Under the pieces are notes generated by a model. That model worked only from the letters and a program-made list of their open reading frames with translations. It did no database searches and was not told the origin of the DNA. Below, in pieces: positions 52,823-62,784 of a stretch of 64,000 nt of DNA (positions are counted from its first letter, which is position 1; every line of letters begins with the position of its first letter). This DNA comes from Mycobacterium sp. ELW1. Lineage in GTDB: Bacteria > Actinomycetota > Actinomycetes > Mycobacteriales > Mycobacteriaceae. Location: contig NZ_CP032155.1 of NCBI RefSeq assembly GCF_008329905.1, positions 3,658,001 to 3,722,000 on the forward strand, read 5' to 3'. The position numbers were made by a program, and so were the translations under genes.

Positions 52823-54178
52823 ATGTCTAATAAGACGCCGTCGACGCTGCCACCCGGCCCTGCGCTGCCACCCGTGGCCCAAGCCATGCTGATGCTGCGC
52901 TACTGGCCGCGATTCGTCTCGGCGTGCCGGCGCCGTTACGGCCACACCTTCACACTGCGGATCGCCGGAATGGGCACGCTCGTGTATCTCGACGATCCGG
53001 CCGACATCAAGCAGGTGTTCGCCGGCGATCCCGCGATTTACCATGCGGGCGAGGCGAACTCGATGCTGTCCGGCCTGCTGGGCCCGGCATCGGTGTTGGT
53101 GGTCGACGACGAGGTGCACCGCGATCGCCGGCGGCTGATGCTCGAGCCGTTCCACCGCGATGCGGTGGCGCGCCAGACTGAGATCATGGCCGAGATCGCG
53201 GCCGCCAACATCGCCGGTTGGCCGGTGGCTACGGCGTTCGCGGTGGCACCGAAGATGTCGGAGATCACCCTCGAAGTGATCATGCGGCTGGTGATCGGCG
53301 CCAGCGATCCGGCCCGGCTCGCCGCACTGCGCGCGGTGCTGCCGCGGCTGCTGAACCTGTCGGCGTTCCAGCTGCTGGCGATCGGGACGCCCAGCCTGCA
53401 GCAGCGGCTGCCGTGGCGCGGGGTGCGCCGCCGCATCGAGGAGGCCGACCGGCTGCTGTATGCCGAGATCGCGGAATGCCGCGCCGATCCCGACCTGGCA
53501 TCCCGCACCGACGCGCTGGCCATGCTGGTGCGCGCGGCCGATCAGGCCGGCCGGACGATGACCGACGCGGAGCTGCGCGATCAATTGATGACATTGCTCG
53601 TCGCCGGGCACGACACCACGGCGACCGGGCTGTCCTGGGCGCTGGAACGCCTGACCCGCCATCCCGCCGCGCTGGCCAAAGCGGTGCGGGCCGCCGAGTC
53701 GGGAGACGATGAGTACCTGGATGCGGTGGCCAAGGAGACGCTGCGTAGTCGACCGGTGGTGTTCGACGTGGGCCGGATCCTCAAGCAGCCCGTCGACATC
53801 GCCGGGTATCTGTTGCCGACCGGTGTGATGGTGGCCCCCGGGGTGGGACTGGTGCATTCCGACGACCGGATCTACCCGGACGCGGACCGCTTCGACCCGG
53901 ATCGGATGATCGGCGCGACGTTGAGCCCGACGACCTGGCTGCCGTTCGGTGGCGGGGCCCGCCGGTGCCTGGGCGCAACGTTCGCGATGGCCGAAATGCG
54001 GGTGGTCCTGCGTGAAGTGCTGCAGCGGGTGAACCTGGCGACGACGACGGAACGTGGCGAACGGCAGCGCGTCAAACATGTCATCCTCACCCCCGAGCAT
54101 GGTGGCCGGATCACGGTGACAGGACGGCGGACACCCCACCCGATCGTGGGTCACGAAAACACCGCAGCAACAACGTAA
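52823..54178 (+). CDS. Cytochrome P450 (CYP135/CYP138-like)
   Basis: 451 residues. Heme ligand Cys382 in FGGGARRCLGATFA, I-helix AGHDTTATGLSW, and ExxR in KETLRSRPV. N-terminus PPGPALPPVAQAMLMLRYWP is typical of the bacterial class that includes mycobacterial CYP135 and CYP138. A soluble monooxygenase needing ferredoxin and reductase from elsewhere. Substrate unknown. Transcribed alone from its own leaderless promoter. Confidence 0.92.
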   Translation: MSNKTPSTLPPGPALPPVAQAMLMLRYWPRFVSACRRRYGHTFTLRIAGMGTLVYLDDPADIKQVFAGDPAIYHAGEANSMLSGLLGPASVLVVDDEVHRDRRRLMLEPFHRDAVARQTEIMAEIAAANIAGWPVATAFAVAPKMSEITLEVIMRLVIGASDPARLAALRAVLPRLLNLSAFQLLAIGTPSLQQRLPWRGVRRRIEEADRLLYAEIAECRADPDLASRTDALAMLVRAADQAGRTMTDAELRDQLMTLLVAGHDTTATGLSWALERLTRHPAALAKAVRAAESGDDEYLDAVAKETLRSRPVVFDVGRILKQPVDIAGYLLPTGVMVAPGVGLVHSDDRIYPDADRFDPDRMIGATLSPTTWLPFGGGARRCLGATFAMAEMRVVLREVLQRVNLATTTERGERQRVKHVILTPEHGGRITVTGRRTPHPIVGHENTAATT

Positions 54179-54303
54179 TTCGGTGGCCGGTCGACCCCTG
54201 TCTCGGACGACACGCCCCGCGGACCGCTTTGCCATCCGTCGAACGTATGTTCTACTGAACGCACTTGCAAGCCGCCGCGAAAGCTGTCCAGGAGGACCTC
54301 GAC

Positions 54304-54741
54304 GTGACCACGACCCTAGACACCCAGGCAACCGAAGCGCCGTCTGCCCACGCTGACATGCCGGACGCGTTGCTTCGCTCGATCGAAACGACAGTCCCCG
54401 AAAACCCGGTGTCGCCCACTCCTGCCGAATCCACCGAGCCTGCGAAAGCGCCGGCCAAGAAAGCCGGTAAGAAGACCAAGACGCTCGAGCTCACCCTCAC
54501 CGTCACCGGTACCGCCGACGGGGAATGGCGCGCCGAGCTCAAGCGGGGCACCACGTACGTGGCCCGCAACCTCGCTATCGCGGCGGCAGCGGTGTCACGG
54601 GCCGCCAAGGAGCTGCACCAGGACTTGGCGACCCCGATCGACGAGGTCATCGAGGAGGCGCGCTCAGAGCAGGCAGCCCGAGTCGCCGCACTCGAGGCTG
54701 AGCTGGAAGCGGCTCGCCAGGCGCTCGCCGAGCTGGACTGA
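54304..54741 (+). CDS. DUF6319-type conserved actinobacterial protein
   Basis: 145 residues from the GTG at 54304, chosen for the AGGAGG 8 bases upstream. The N-terminal half is disordered and Pro/Ala/Lys-rich (PAKAPAKKAGKKTKTLEL). The core TLTVTGTADGEWRAELKRGT forms a short beta unit, and the C-terminal 50 residues are a charged helix (RSEQAARVAALEAELEAARQ), probably a coiled coil. Lysine-rich, possibly nucleic-acid-binding. Function unknown. Confidence 0.72.
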   Translation: MTTTLDTQATEAPSAHADMPDALLRSIETTVPENPVSPTPAESTEPAKAPAKKAGKKTKTLELTLTVTGTADGEWRAELKRGTTYVARNLAIAAAAVSRAAKELHQDLATPIDEVIEEARSEQAARVAALEAELEAARQALAELD

Positions 54742-54836
54742 CGCCGCCTACCGGCAGGTGACGCCGCACCCTGAGTTTCAAATCGGTCAAATCTGTGAAC
54801 TATCTGCGTGCTGTTCCCAACCGAGAGAGGTTCCCA

Positions 54837-55121
54837 GTGAAGCGAATCGTGTACCCCATCCTGGCGGCATCGGCGGCGGCAGCCGTCCTGAGCAGCTGCT
54901 CGGCCTCGGAGGTCGTGAACACCGGCGGCGACACCAAGTGCAAGGACTTCCTCACTCAAGACGAGAAGAAGCAGAACGACGAAGTCAGCAAGATGCTCAA
55001 GGACAAGAGCGGGCAGGATCCGGCGAACCTGGAGATCACCGCCACCAAGACTTCGGTGACGCTGTACTGCCAGACGCTTGGCAAGGAAGACACCAAGATT
55101 TCCGAGGCGCCGCACGGCTAA
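54837..55121 (+). CDS. Lipoprotein with HdeA-like domain
   Basis: 94 residues from the GTG at 54837 (AGAGAGG upstream). Lipoprotein signal ends VLSSCSAS (lipidated Cys near 21). The mature domain has two cysteines about 50 residues apart (DTKCKDFLTQDEKKQND and VTLYCQTLGKED), the pattern of the acid-stress chaperone HdeA, in which they form a disulfide. In mycobacteria it would sit on the outer face of the membrane. Chaperone function is inferred from the fold only. Confidence 0.7.
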   Translation: MKRIVYPILAASAAAAVLSSCSASEVVNTGGDTKCKDFLTQDEKKQNDEVSKMLKDKSGQDPANLEITATKTSVTLYCQTLGKEDTKISEAPHG

Positions 55122-55154
55122 GCGACTTTGCCGGCCTACGGGCCGACGCCGCGG

Positions 55155-55183
55155 ATGGGGTTCGCCAGCTTGGCGGACCCCAT
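55155..55183 (+). terminator. Terminator after the HdeA-like lipoprotein
   Basis: ATGGGGTTCGCCA and TGGCGGACCCCAT form 13-base arms (one mismatch) with a 3-base loop, followed by TCTTGTG, 33 bases beyond the stop. The rest of the 295-base gap up to 55416 holds no convincing gene; it contains the inverted repeat at 55360-55388. Confidence 0.7.
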
Positions 55184-55359
55184 TCTTGTGCGTGCGTAAC
55201 TCGGGGCGTCAGAAGAATTGTGCCGCAGCGCAAGTGAAGAACATGCGGGGCGGAGCCTCCTGTACGGACACTTCGAGCAAAGATGTATGACGATGCGCAC
55301 ACGGCGCACCGCTTGATCTGGATCTATGCAGTCTCCCATTGACGATTAAGGCCAGTGGT

Positions 55360-55388
55360 CATACGCTTCACCAATATCTGTCCGTATG
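55360..55388. promoter_or_regulatory. Inverted repeat upstream of the second P450
   Basis: CATACG at 55360-55365 and CGTATG at 55383-55388, 28 bases before the P450 start. A possible site for the TetR encoded downstream of that P450. Confidence 0.3.
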
Positions 55389-55416
55389 TCCGGCGTGATG
55401 GGAAGTTGGAACCTCG

Positions 55417-56670
55417 ATGTCCGTAAACAACACCGCCCCGAGCGTCTTTGATGCTGACCTGCCCACCTTCAGTTACGGGCTCGACGCCACACCCAGCGAC
55501 ATCTTCGACGATCTTCGGGCGGCCCAATCCCGTGCGCCTATTGCCATCGGGCCGCTCGGACCGGAGATCCTGTCCTACGAATTGACCCGGGAAATACTGC
55601 GCGACAACCGATTCCGTCTACCCCCCGGCATTACGCTTGCAGCGCAGGGCATCACGTCAGGTCCGTTGTTCGACAAGCTCGCGACCAGCCTGCTGGGGCT
55701 GGACGGCGCACCACACGTGAGGTTGCGCAAACTGGTGTCCAAGGCGTTCACACCCCGCGCCACGTCACGTCTTACCGACACGATCCACGAGGTGGTCAAC
55801 GGGCTGATCGATCGGGTGATGGACGCCGGCCGCTGCGACGTCGTGACCGACATCGCGCGGCCCTACCCCACTCCGATCATGTGCGCGCTGATAGGTGCGC
55901 CTCCGGAGGATTGGCAGCTGTTCTCGGATTGGACCGAACAGATCTTCAAGGCCTTCAACTTCCAGCCGGATGCCAACTTCGACGAGTCCGAGATCATGCG
56001 CGCGTGGGGCGAACTCGACGCCTACGTCGATGACATGGTCGCTGCCCGCCGGAACAATCTGACCGACGACTTGCTCTCCGAGCTCATCCGCGCGGAAAGC
56101 GACGGCGACCGTCTGAATCTCGACGAACTCCGCGGGCTCGTGGCCGGCTTCCTGATGGCGGGAACGGACACGACGCGAAACCAGTTGGCGGCGTCGGTGC
56201 AGGTGCTCTGCGAGCACCCGGACCAGTGGGCGAGACTGGGCGAACAACCCGAGCTTGCGATGCAGGCGGTCGAGGAGAGCATGCGCCACTCCCCCGCGGC
56301 CTGCATCGTGCCGCGGGCAGCCGTCGAGGATGCCGAATTCGGCGGCTATCTGTTCCCTGCGGGCACCTTTGTGTTTGCGAATACGTTTGTGGCCAACCGG
56401 GATCCGGCGATCTACGACGACGCCGACCGCTTCGACATCTCACGCAAGGACGTACCGGCGATTCTGACCTTCGGCGGCGGCGCGCACTACTGTCTGGGGG
56501 CCAATCTCGCGCGCCGGGAGTTGGCGGAAGCACTCGTCGTCCTCACCCGCCGTCTACCCGCACCCCACCGCGCCGGTCCGGCCCCGTGGAAGTCCGTGCT
56601 GGGAATGACCGGCCCGACAACACTTCCCATCGAGTTCGACGTCGACATGCTGGCGACAACGCATGCGTAG
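55417..56670 (+). CDS. Cytochrome P450
   Basis: 417 residues. Heme ligand Cys359 in FGGGAHYCLGANLA, I-helix MAGTDTTRNQLA, and ExxR in EESMRHSP. A standard soluble bacterial class I P450, of the type common in lipid and xenobiotic oxidation. Its 3' end overlaps the TetR gene by eight bases, so the two form an operon and the TetR probably senses the P450 substrate or product. Confidence 0.93.
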   Translation: MSVNNTAPSVFDADLPTFSYGLDATPSDIFDDLRAAQSRAPIAIGPLGPEILSYELTREILRDNRFRLPPGITLAAQGITSGPLFDKLATSLLGLDGAPHVRLRKLVSKAFTPRATSRLTDTIHEVVNGLIDRVMDAGRCDVVTDIARPYPTPIMCALIGAPPEDWQLFSDWTEQIFKAFNFQPDANFDESEIMRAWGELDAYVDDMVAARRNNLTDDLLSELIRAESDGDRLNLDELRGLVAGFLMAGTDTTRNQLAASVQVLCEHPDQWARLGEQPELAMQAVEESMRHSPAACIVPRAAVEDAEFGGYLFPAGTFVFANTFVANRDPAIYDDADRFDISRKDVPAILTFGGGAHYCLGANLARRELAEALVVLTRRLPAPHRAGPAPWKSVLGMTGPTTLPIEFDVDMLATTHA

Positions 56671-57304
56671 CCGAGGTTGGGCGGGCGTGACACCCGCCTC
56701 GGACGAGGAGGCGATCGCCCGAATACTCGACGTCGTGGACCAGGTGGTCGCCGAGAACGGCTCAGCGATACGCATTGCCGACATCGCCCGCACGCTCGGA
56801 GTCACGCGCCAGACGGTATACCGCTACTTTCCCAACGGTGATGCGCTGCTCATGGCCAGCGCGATGCGTGCGGTCGACGGGTTCATCGACCAGGTGATAC
56901 AGCACGCCAGCGGGCTCAAAGATCCGGTAACCGCGATCGTCGAAAGCTTGTCGTTCGGTATCGAGAAGCTCGCCGGCGATCCGCAGCTGGAGAATCTGCT
57001 GACCCAGCGGCAGGACGGCGAGGCCGTGACCTCGCTGACGTCGCAGACCGCGACGACGTTCTGCCTGTCCGTTTTTCGCCGCCTCGATGTGGATTGGGGC
57101 CTGCACGGTTACGACACCGCCGCACTGGGCGAACTCGCCGAAATGACGCTTCGCACCGTGCAATCCATCCTGACCGATCCTGGCCAACGGCCACTCAAAG
57201 GAATCGAACTGCGGCGCTTCATTACTCGATGGCTCGGTCCGGCGATTCTCTATCCGCGGATGACGGCACTGGTACCGACGGAAACCAGCCGTCTCACGCC
57301 GTAG
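56663..57304 (+). CDS. TetR family regulator paired with the P450
   Basis: 213 residues from the ATG at 56663 inside the P450 3' end; a GTG at 56687 (MTPASDEEAI in effect) is an alternative. The helix-turn-helix is IRIADIARTLGVTRQTVYRYF. The C-terminal domain is of the type with QNLLTQRQ-like helices. Likely autoregulates the P450-TetR operon. Confidence 0.87.
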   Translation: MRSRGWAGVTPASDEEAIARILDVVDQVVAENGSAIRIADIARTLGVTRQTVYRYFPNGDALLMASAMRAVDGFIDQVIQHASGLKDPVTAIVESLSFGIEKLAGDPQLENLLTQRQDGEAVTSLTSQTATTFCLSVFRRLDVDWGLHGYDTAALGELAEMTLRTVQSILTDPGQRPLKGIELRRFITRWLGPAILYPRMTALVPTETSRLTP

Positions 57305-57316
57305 TGCGGACCTTTG

Positions 57317-59862
57317 TCACCGCATAGCCGATGACGCCAGTCGCTTCGCCAGAAACGGTGCCGTGCGGCTGTCCGTCGCACGCGCCACGTCCTCGGGCGG
57401 CCCCGCCGCGACGACCCGACCGCCGGAGTTGCCGGCACCGGGTCCCAGGTCGATCACCCAGTCCGCACCCGAGACCATCCGCATGTCGTGTTCGGCCACC
57501 ACCACCGTGTTACCCGCGTCGACCAGGCGGTGAAGCTGGCGGTCGAGCAGATCCACATCGGCCGGATGGAGTCCGGTCGTCGGTTCGTCAAGGACGTAGA
57601 GGGTGTGTCCGCGGCGGGGTCTCTGCAGTTCGGAGGCGAGTTTGATCCGCTGTGCCTCGCCGCCGGACAACTCGGTCGCGGGCTGTCCCAGTCGGAGATA
57701 CCCCAGGCCGACCTCTCGCAGCGTGGTCAGGCTCCGCGCGGCGCTCGCTACGTCGACCAAGAATTCCGATGCCTCGTCGACGGTCATTGCGAGCACGTCG
57801 GCGATCGTCCGGTCGCGATAGCGCACTTCGAGTGTCTCATCGGAGTAGCGCGCGCCCTTGCATGCCGGGCAGGTGGCGTACGTGCCTGGCAGGAACAATA
57901 ATTCAACTGATACGAATCCCTCCCCTGACAGGTGGAGCAGCGACCTTCAGCCACGTTGAACGAAAACCTGCCAGCCGTCCAGCCGCGGCGACGGGCCTTC
58001 GGAGTCGTGGCGAACTCACGGCGAACCGCATCGAACAAGCCGGTGTAGGTCGCCAACGTCGAGCGCGGCGTGCGTCCGATCGGTCGCTGGTCGACCGATA
58101 CCAGCCTGCTGATCTCTTCGACACCCGATGCTGTGACACCGATGCTCGCATCATGATCGAGATCGACTATGCCACCCTCAGTTTCGTCGTCGATGGGTTC
58201 TGCGGGCTCGGCGGCGTGTGCCGTGCCGAGGTGGCTGCTCACGACATCGCCGAGGACTTTGACGACGAGCGTCGACTTCCCCGATCCGGACACTCCGGTG
58301 ACGGCGGTGTACACACCGAGTGGCACGTCGACGTCGAGGTCTTTCAGATTGTGGAATCGGATCCCGCGCAGCCGCAGCCACTCGGATGGCGTGCGCAGCG
58401 GACGAGACTGCCGCGCGGCCCCCTCGAAGAGGTACCGACGAGTGACCGACTTCTCGACCTGAGCGAGGCCCGGCACCGGCCCGCTGTACAGCACGTCGCC
58501 GCCACACTCCCCAGCCCCGGGCCCCACGTCGACGATCCAGTCGGCGCGGCTCACGACGTCCATGTCGTGTTCGACGACGAAGAGTGAATTTCCTGCGCGC
58601 CGTAGCCGGTCGAGGACGTCGAGGAGCGGTTCGACGTCGGCGGGATGCAGTCCGGCCGATGGTTCGTCAAGCACATAGAGCACGCCGAACAAGCCGGCAC
58701 GCAATTGAGTGGCCAGCCGCAGTCGCTGCAGTTCGCCCGGTGACACCGTCGGAGTGCGGCGAGCAAGGGTGAGATAACCGAGGCCGAGATCGACGAGTAC
58801 CTGCAAGCGTGCGACGAGGTCGGCGGCAATCATCGTCGCCACTTCGGTCAATTCACCGGAGTTCGTCGACTCGTATGCTGCGGCGGCATCGGTCCGAGAA
58901 GCCGTCGGGTGCAACGTTTCCGCGAGATCGGTCAACGGCATCGCCATGTAGTCGGCAATGGTGCGTCCGGCGAACGTCACCTGCAACGCCTCCGGCCGCA
59001 GCCCGGAACCGCCGCACAACGGGCACTCGACGCTGTCGACGAACTGCAATACGCGGCGGCGCATCATCGCGCTCTGCGAGTTGGCCAACGTATGGCGGAC
59101 GTGACGTTCGGCGCTGGAAAAGGTGCCGTTGTAGTAGTAGTCGGCCTGCACGGGATGTTGGCTCGGATCGATCTCCACCGTTGGCTGTTCGTCGGTGAAC
59201 AGGATCCAATTGCGTTGGCGCTTCGAAAGTTTCTTCCATGGCTTGTCGATGTCATATCCCAGCGTGACGAGGATGTCGCGTAGGTTCTGCCCCTGCCATG
59301 CGCCTGGCCATGCGGCGACGGCGCCTTCGCGGATGGTCAGTGACGGATCGGGTACCAGCGTCTCTTCGGTGACCCGGTGTATTCGTCCCAACCCGTGGCA
59401 CTCAGGACACGCTCCGACGGCTGTGTTCGGGGAGAACGCATCGGAGTCCAATCGTTCAGTCGCCCCGGGCGGGTAGGTTCCGGCTCGGGAGAACAACATT
59501 CGGAGCAGGTTCGACAGGGTGGTGACGGTGCCGACCGTCGACCGCGACGTCGCCGAGCCCCGGCGCTGCTGCAATGCGACTGCAGGGGGTAGCCCGGTGA
59601 TGTCATCGACTTTGGGTGCGCCGGTGGGCAATAGCAGCCGGCGCGCGTAGGGCGCGACCGATTCGAAGTAGCGGCGCTGGGCTTCGGCATAGATGGTGCC
59701 GAAGGCCAGGGACGACTTGCCGGACCCGGAGATGCCCGTGAACGCGACCAGAGCGTCGCGCGGTGCTGCGACGTCGACACCTCGCAGGTTGTGGACCCGA
59801 GTCCCGTAAACCCGCACGCACGGGTCGATAGTGTCCGCGCTGGGGAAGGACGATTCAGTCAT
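57317..59862 (-). pseudogene. UvrA-like ABC ATPase (class II UvrA/drug-resistance type), frameshifted
   Basis: Start ATG at 59862. Two ABC domains with Walker A motifs GISGSGKSSLAF and GVSGSGKSTLVV, zinc-finger modules (CPECHGLGRIHR, CPLCGGSGLRPEA, CPACKGARYSDE), and signature TELSGGEAQRIKLASEL. Joined, it would be about 848 residues. The frame breaks at a GGGG run (minus strand; 57922-57925): the first part reads CSTCQG then leaves the family, while the next frame continues correctly with LPGTYATCPACKG to SSAMR. One extra G would restore it. Everything else is intact, so it is either a recent mutation, a sequencing error, or -1 frameshifting. It is the UvrA paralogue type, not the essential uvrA. 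Confidence 0.85.
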
Positions 59863-60067
59863 GGTGCTCAGCCGAGTACCCGTGTTTGTGGCGGTGAACG
59901 CGCCTTCTAGGGCACTTCCGGTAGCGGACCGGCTCGAGGCCGCGGCGTGACCCGATCTGCACCTCAACTAGGCTATACAGCGCCGATGCCGTCGGGGGCG
60001 CTTTGCTGGCGTGGTGACGATGATCGTTGGTCGCGGCGTGCGCCGCGTGTGCCTGGAGGTTTTTCCC

Positions 60068-60877
60068 ATGCGTTCTTTCAGCGCGGCAGTGGTTCTCACA
60101 GTTGCCGCTGTGTCCTTTTCATCCGGACTGGCAACCGCCGCCCCGAAGGACTACTGCGCCGACCTCAAAGGCGGCAACACCGGCAGTACCTGCGAGATCC
60201 AGCTCTCCGACCCCGCGTACAGCGTCGACATCAGCATCCCGCTGGATTACCCGGACCAGAAGTCAGTCGCCGATTACATCTCCCAGACGCGCGACGCGTT
60301 CCTCAACACGGCCAAGTCCGGCGCGCCCAGCGGCACGCCCGCCACGTTGAGCATCAAGCCGACGGAGTACAACTCAGCGGTTCCCCCGCGCGGCACGCAG
60401 GCCGTGGTGTTCACGGTGACCCAGAACGTCGGCGGTGGGGCCTCCCAGACGACGTACAAGGCGTTCAACTGGGACCAGAGCTACCGCAAGGCGATCACCT
60501 ACACCGCCGCCCCCGACGACAAGCTGAACACGCCGTTGTGGCGGGTGGACGATCCGCTGAAGACCGTCGCGCCCATCGTCGCGTCCGAACTGCAGCAGCA
60601 GCTCGCGCCGCCGCCGCCGCCACCGGCAGCGCCGACCACGCAACCCGGGCAGCCGGTGACGACCACACCGACCAGCACGTCGTCCACCACCCCGCCACCT
60701 CCGCCGCCATTGGCGTTCGTGCCAGGAGCGCTCTACAACTCGGCCAACTATCAGAATTTCGCAGTGGTCAACGACGGCGTGATCTTCTTCTTCGATCAGG
60801 GATCGGTGTTGCCCGCTTCGGCCGGCGCCCTGCATGTTCTGGTGCCCCGGTCTGCGATCGACCCGATGATCGCGTAA
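60068..60877 (+). CDS. Secreted protein with DUF3298/RsiV-like (Mpt64-type) domain
   Basis: 269 residues from the ATG at 60068, preceded by GGAGG. Sec signal peptide to about residue 25 (FSSGLATAAPKDY). The mature part (residues about 30-175) resembles the Mpt64/RsiV-type secreted antigens: SDPAYSVDISIPLDYPDQKS and YKAFNWDQSYRKAITYTAAP. A Pro/Thr linker (APPPPPPAAP, STSSTTPPPPPP) leads to a C-terminal region (ALYNSANYQNFAVVNDGVIF) resembling the DUF3298 end. Role unknown; Mpt64 relatives are secreted antigens. Confidence 0.83.
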   Translation: MRSFSAAVVLTVAAVSFSSGLATAAPKDYCADLKGGNTGSTCEIQLSDPAYSVDISIPLDYPDQKSVADYISQTRDAFLNTAKSGAPSGTPATLSIKPTEYNSAVPPRGTQAVVFTVTQNVGGGASQTTYKAFNWDQSYRKAITYTAAPDDKLNTPLWRVDDPLKTVAPIVASELQQQLAPPPPPPAAPTTQPGQPVTTTPTSTSSTTPPPPPPLAFVPGALYNSANYQNFAVVNDGVIFFFDQGSVLPASAGALHVLVPRSAIDPMIA

Positions 60878-60948
60878 CTCGCTGCGCTGTCGCCGGTTAG
60901 ACGCGACGATGTGTCGATGGCGAGCCATCCTGTGAGGGAAGGACTTTC

Positions 60949-61347
60949 ATGCGAGTACCGCGCGCTGTCGCACACTTCAATCGCCACGTCACCAATCGAG
61001 TGGCTCAGTCGATCACCCCATGGCTCCCGGGGCTGGGAACCCTCGAGCATGTCGGACGCAAGTCCGGTACGCGATACCGAACACCGCTGTTGGTTTTCCC
61101 GACCCGAGACGGCGTCGTCGTTCTCATCGGCTACGGGCTTGAATCGGACTGGTTGAAGAATGTCATGGCCGGCGGCCCGACAGTGCTGCGCAAGCGGAAC
61201 AGAGCTGTGCCGTTGGCCGACCCGCAGATCTGCCGCAAGGCTGAGGCGGCGAACCTCGTCACACCGGGTTTCCGGCCGTTCTATCGCCTGTTCCCCTACA
61301 ACGAGGCGGCATTGGTGTTGACGAGGAGTGCAAGCACGCCACCGTGA
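60949..61347 (+). CDS. Deazaflavin (F420)-dependent nitroreductase family protein (Ddn/DUF385-like)
   Basis: 132 residues; GGAAGG precedes the ATG. The split beta-barrel pattern LEHVGRKSGTRYRTPLLVF, VVLIGYGLESDWLKNVMAGG and CRKAEAANLVTPGFRPFYRL is typical of the F420-binding Ddn family found in mycobacteria. Relatives reduce quinones and nitro compounds with reduced F420. Substrate unknown. Confidence 0.87.
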   Translation: MRVPRAVAHFNRHVTNRVAQSITPWLPGLGTLEHVGRKSGTRYRTPLLVFPTRDGVVVLIGYGLESDWLKNVMAGGPTVLRKRNRAVPLADPQICRKAEAANLVTPGFRPFYRLFPYNEAALVLTRSASTPP

Positions 61348-61474
61348 AGGGCGCCGTTGGTGTTCTACGGGTGCCTGGCCGGATCTACGCCGACGTGACG
61401 GCCGTTCAAGAGCTCGCCGAGCCTGTTGTCGACTGAGGCGCCCAACCACCGTGGACTGATGAAATGTTGTGAAG

Positions 61475-61546
61475 TGGTCCCGGCTGGTATCGAACCAGCG
61501 ACCTTCCGCGTGTGAGGCGGACGCTCTCCCACTGAGCTACGAGACC
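61475..61546 (-). tRNA. tRNA-Val(CAC)
   Basis: Cloverleaf on the minus strand: acceptor GGTCTCG with CGGGACC, anticodon stem TCCGC/GCGGA around loop CTCACAC (anticodon CAC), T-arm GGTTCGATACC. CCA is not encoded. Confidence 0.93.
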
Positions 61547-61719
61547 CGGTGCGCGCACCATGAGAATGGTGCCCGATTCGCCGAGGAGGAACATTATCAC
61601 GGCACACCCGTCCGGCCGGAATGCGCTCGTCGCGGCGCTGCGGCGAGGGGATTTGTGCCGCTTCGCCTAAGTCGACTATTGTCGTCCTTCGCAGCGGGCG
61701 ACGATCTCGTCCGAAGCGC

Positions 61720-61792
61720 GCGGATGTAGCGCAGTTGGTAGCGCATCACCTTGCCAAGGTGAGGGTCGCGGGTTCGAATCCCGTCATCCGCT
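61720..61792 (+). tRNA. tRNA-Gly(GCC)
   Basis: Acceptor GCGGATG with CATCCGC, anticodon stem TCACC/GGTGA around TTGCCAA (anticodon GCC), T-arm GGGTTCGAATCCC. First of three closely spaced plus-strand tRNAs. Confidence 0.95.
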
Positions 61793-61822
61793 CGAAGGTG
61801 CAAGTGCGGCATCAGACCCAAC

Positions 61823-61893
61823 GGTGGAGTGGCCGAGTGGTGAGGCAACGGCCTGCAAAGCCGTGCACACGGGTTCGATTCCCGTCTCCACCT
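61823..61893 (+). tRNA. tRNA-Cys(GCA)
   Basis: Acceptor GGTGGAG with CTCCACC, anticodon stem ACGGC/GCCGT around CTGCAAA (anticodon GCA), T-arm GGGTTCGATTCCC. CCA follows directly at 61894-61896. Confidence 0.95.
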
Positions 61894-61909
61894 CCAAGAG
61901 TTTCGACCC

Positions 61910-61981
61910 GCGCGATTAGCTCAGCGGGAGAGCGCTTCCCTGACACGGAAGAGGTCACTGGTTCAATCCCAGTATCGCGCA
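61910..61981 (+). tRNA. tRNA-Val(GAC)
   Basis: Acceptor GCGCGAT with ATCGCGC, anticodon stem CTTCC/GGAAG around CTGACAC (anticodon GAC), T-arm CTGGTTCAATCCCAG. CCA at 61982-61984. Foreign-looking genes and an integrase remnant follow, so its 3' end is a candidate attachment site. Confidence 0.95.
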
Positions 61982-62169
61982 CCAGAGTTTATGCAGGTCA
62001 ACAGTCGCTTTTAGCCGACCTACGCGAATCTCATACAACTTTCATGCAACATGGCGTCGCATACCGCGATATAGAAGTCGCCTGCCGATGGCGGATATGA
62101 CCACTGCACGAACTAACGACATCGTTATTTTGCGTCTCGGCCGGCGCTGGTCTGCGTAGCCTCCTTTGC

Positions 62170-62784
62170 GTGAATCATCAGGATGTAGCGGGAGTTCCCG
62201 CCGATGCTGTCTACGCGATCGGTGCCATCACGCTCGGCGCTGGACGACTCGAAAACATTGTTCGGGTCATCGCCGCCGATCTGTACGAATACCCCGGCAA
62301 AAGCCGCACCAGTGACCTGGTCAAGCACATACGGCGATGTGGCGCGCAGCCGAACCTTCCAGCCCATGCGACGGCAACCGGACCAGACATCGTGAAGTGG
62401 GCTGACGAGGTGCGGGACGCACTGAAGCAGCGCGACGAAGTGCTCCACTCAGTGGGCGTCAAGATATTCGACGGCTCCGTGTGGGAGCCGCACCTCGTAC
62501 ACATGCGCACCCAGGAGCCCACACCTGCCGACGCGGTTACGCTCCTCCACCTATCCCAAAAGCTCTTGGCGTTATCCGCTAGAGGCTCCGGCCTGCTTAA
62601 GGGCTTACGCCACTCCCCCCGCCTGGGAGTCTTCATCCCCAACACTGTCGTTGATGACAAGTGGCAGCCCATCTGTGACACAGACATCGGCGGGGCGGAC
62701 CTGGCCCGACCGACTGAGGCTGAACTTGACGATTGGTGGAAGACGTACGGCCCTTTCCCAAAGCTGGGCAAAACAGCGTCATGA
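62170..62784 (+). CDS. Hypothetical protein with HEPN-like motif
   Basis: 204 residues, GTG start with TAGCCT at -13 to -8 (leaderless type). Mostly helical in the first 110 residues: AVYAIGAITLGAGRLENIVR, then WADEVRDALKQRDEVLHSVG. The Arg-x4-His of RDEVLH matches the HEPN signature (R-x4-6-H) of RNases and toxins in defence systems. The C-terminal part (DKWQPICDTDIGGADLARPT) is unassigned. Overlaps the next gene by ATGA. It lies in the probable island after tRNA-Val. HEPN assignment is from motif and helix pattern only. Confidence 0.55.
   Translation: MNHQDVAGVPADAVYAIGAITLGAGRLENIVRVIAADLYEYPGKSRTSDLVKHIRRCGAQPNLPAHATATGPDIVKWADEVRDALKQRDEVLHSVGVKIFDGSVWEPHLVHMRTQEPTPADAVTLLHLSQKLLALSARGSGLLKGLRHSPRLGVFIPNTVVDDKWQPICDTDIGGADLARPTEAELDDWWKTYGPFPKLGKTAS

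Noticed and set aside
60601..60715. CCG/CCA repeats as a possible CRISPR or microsatellite
   Set aside because: They encode a Pro/Thr linker in the secreted protein and have no spacer structure.
61621..62100. 159-codon frame through the tRNA cluster
   Set aside because: Runs through three tRNA genes; the peptide is translated tRNA sequence.
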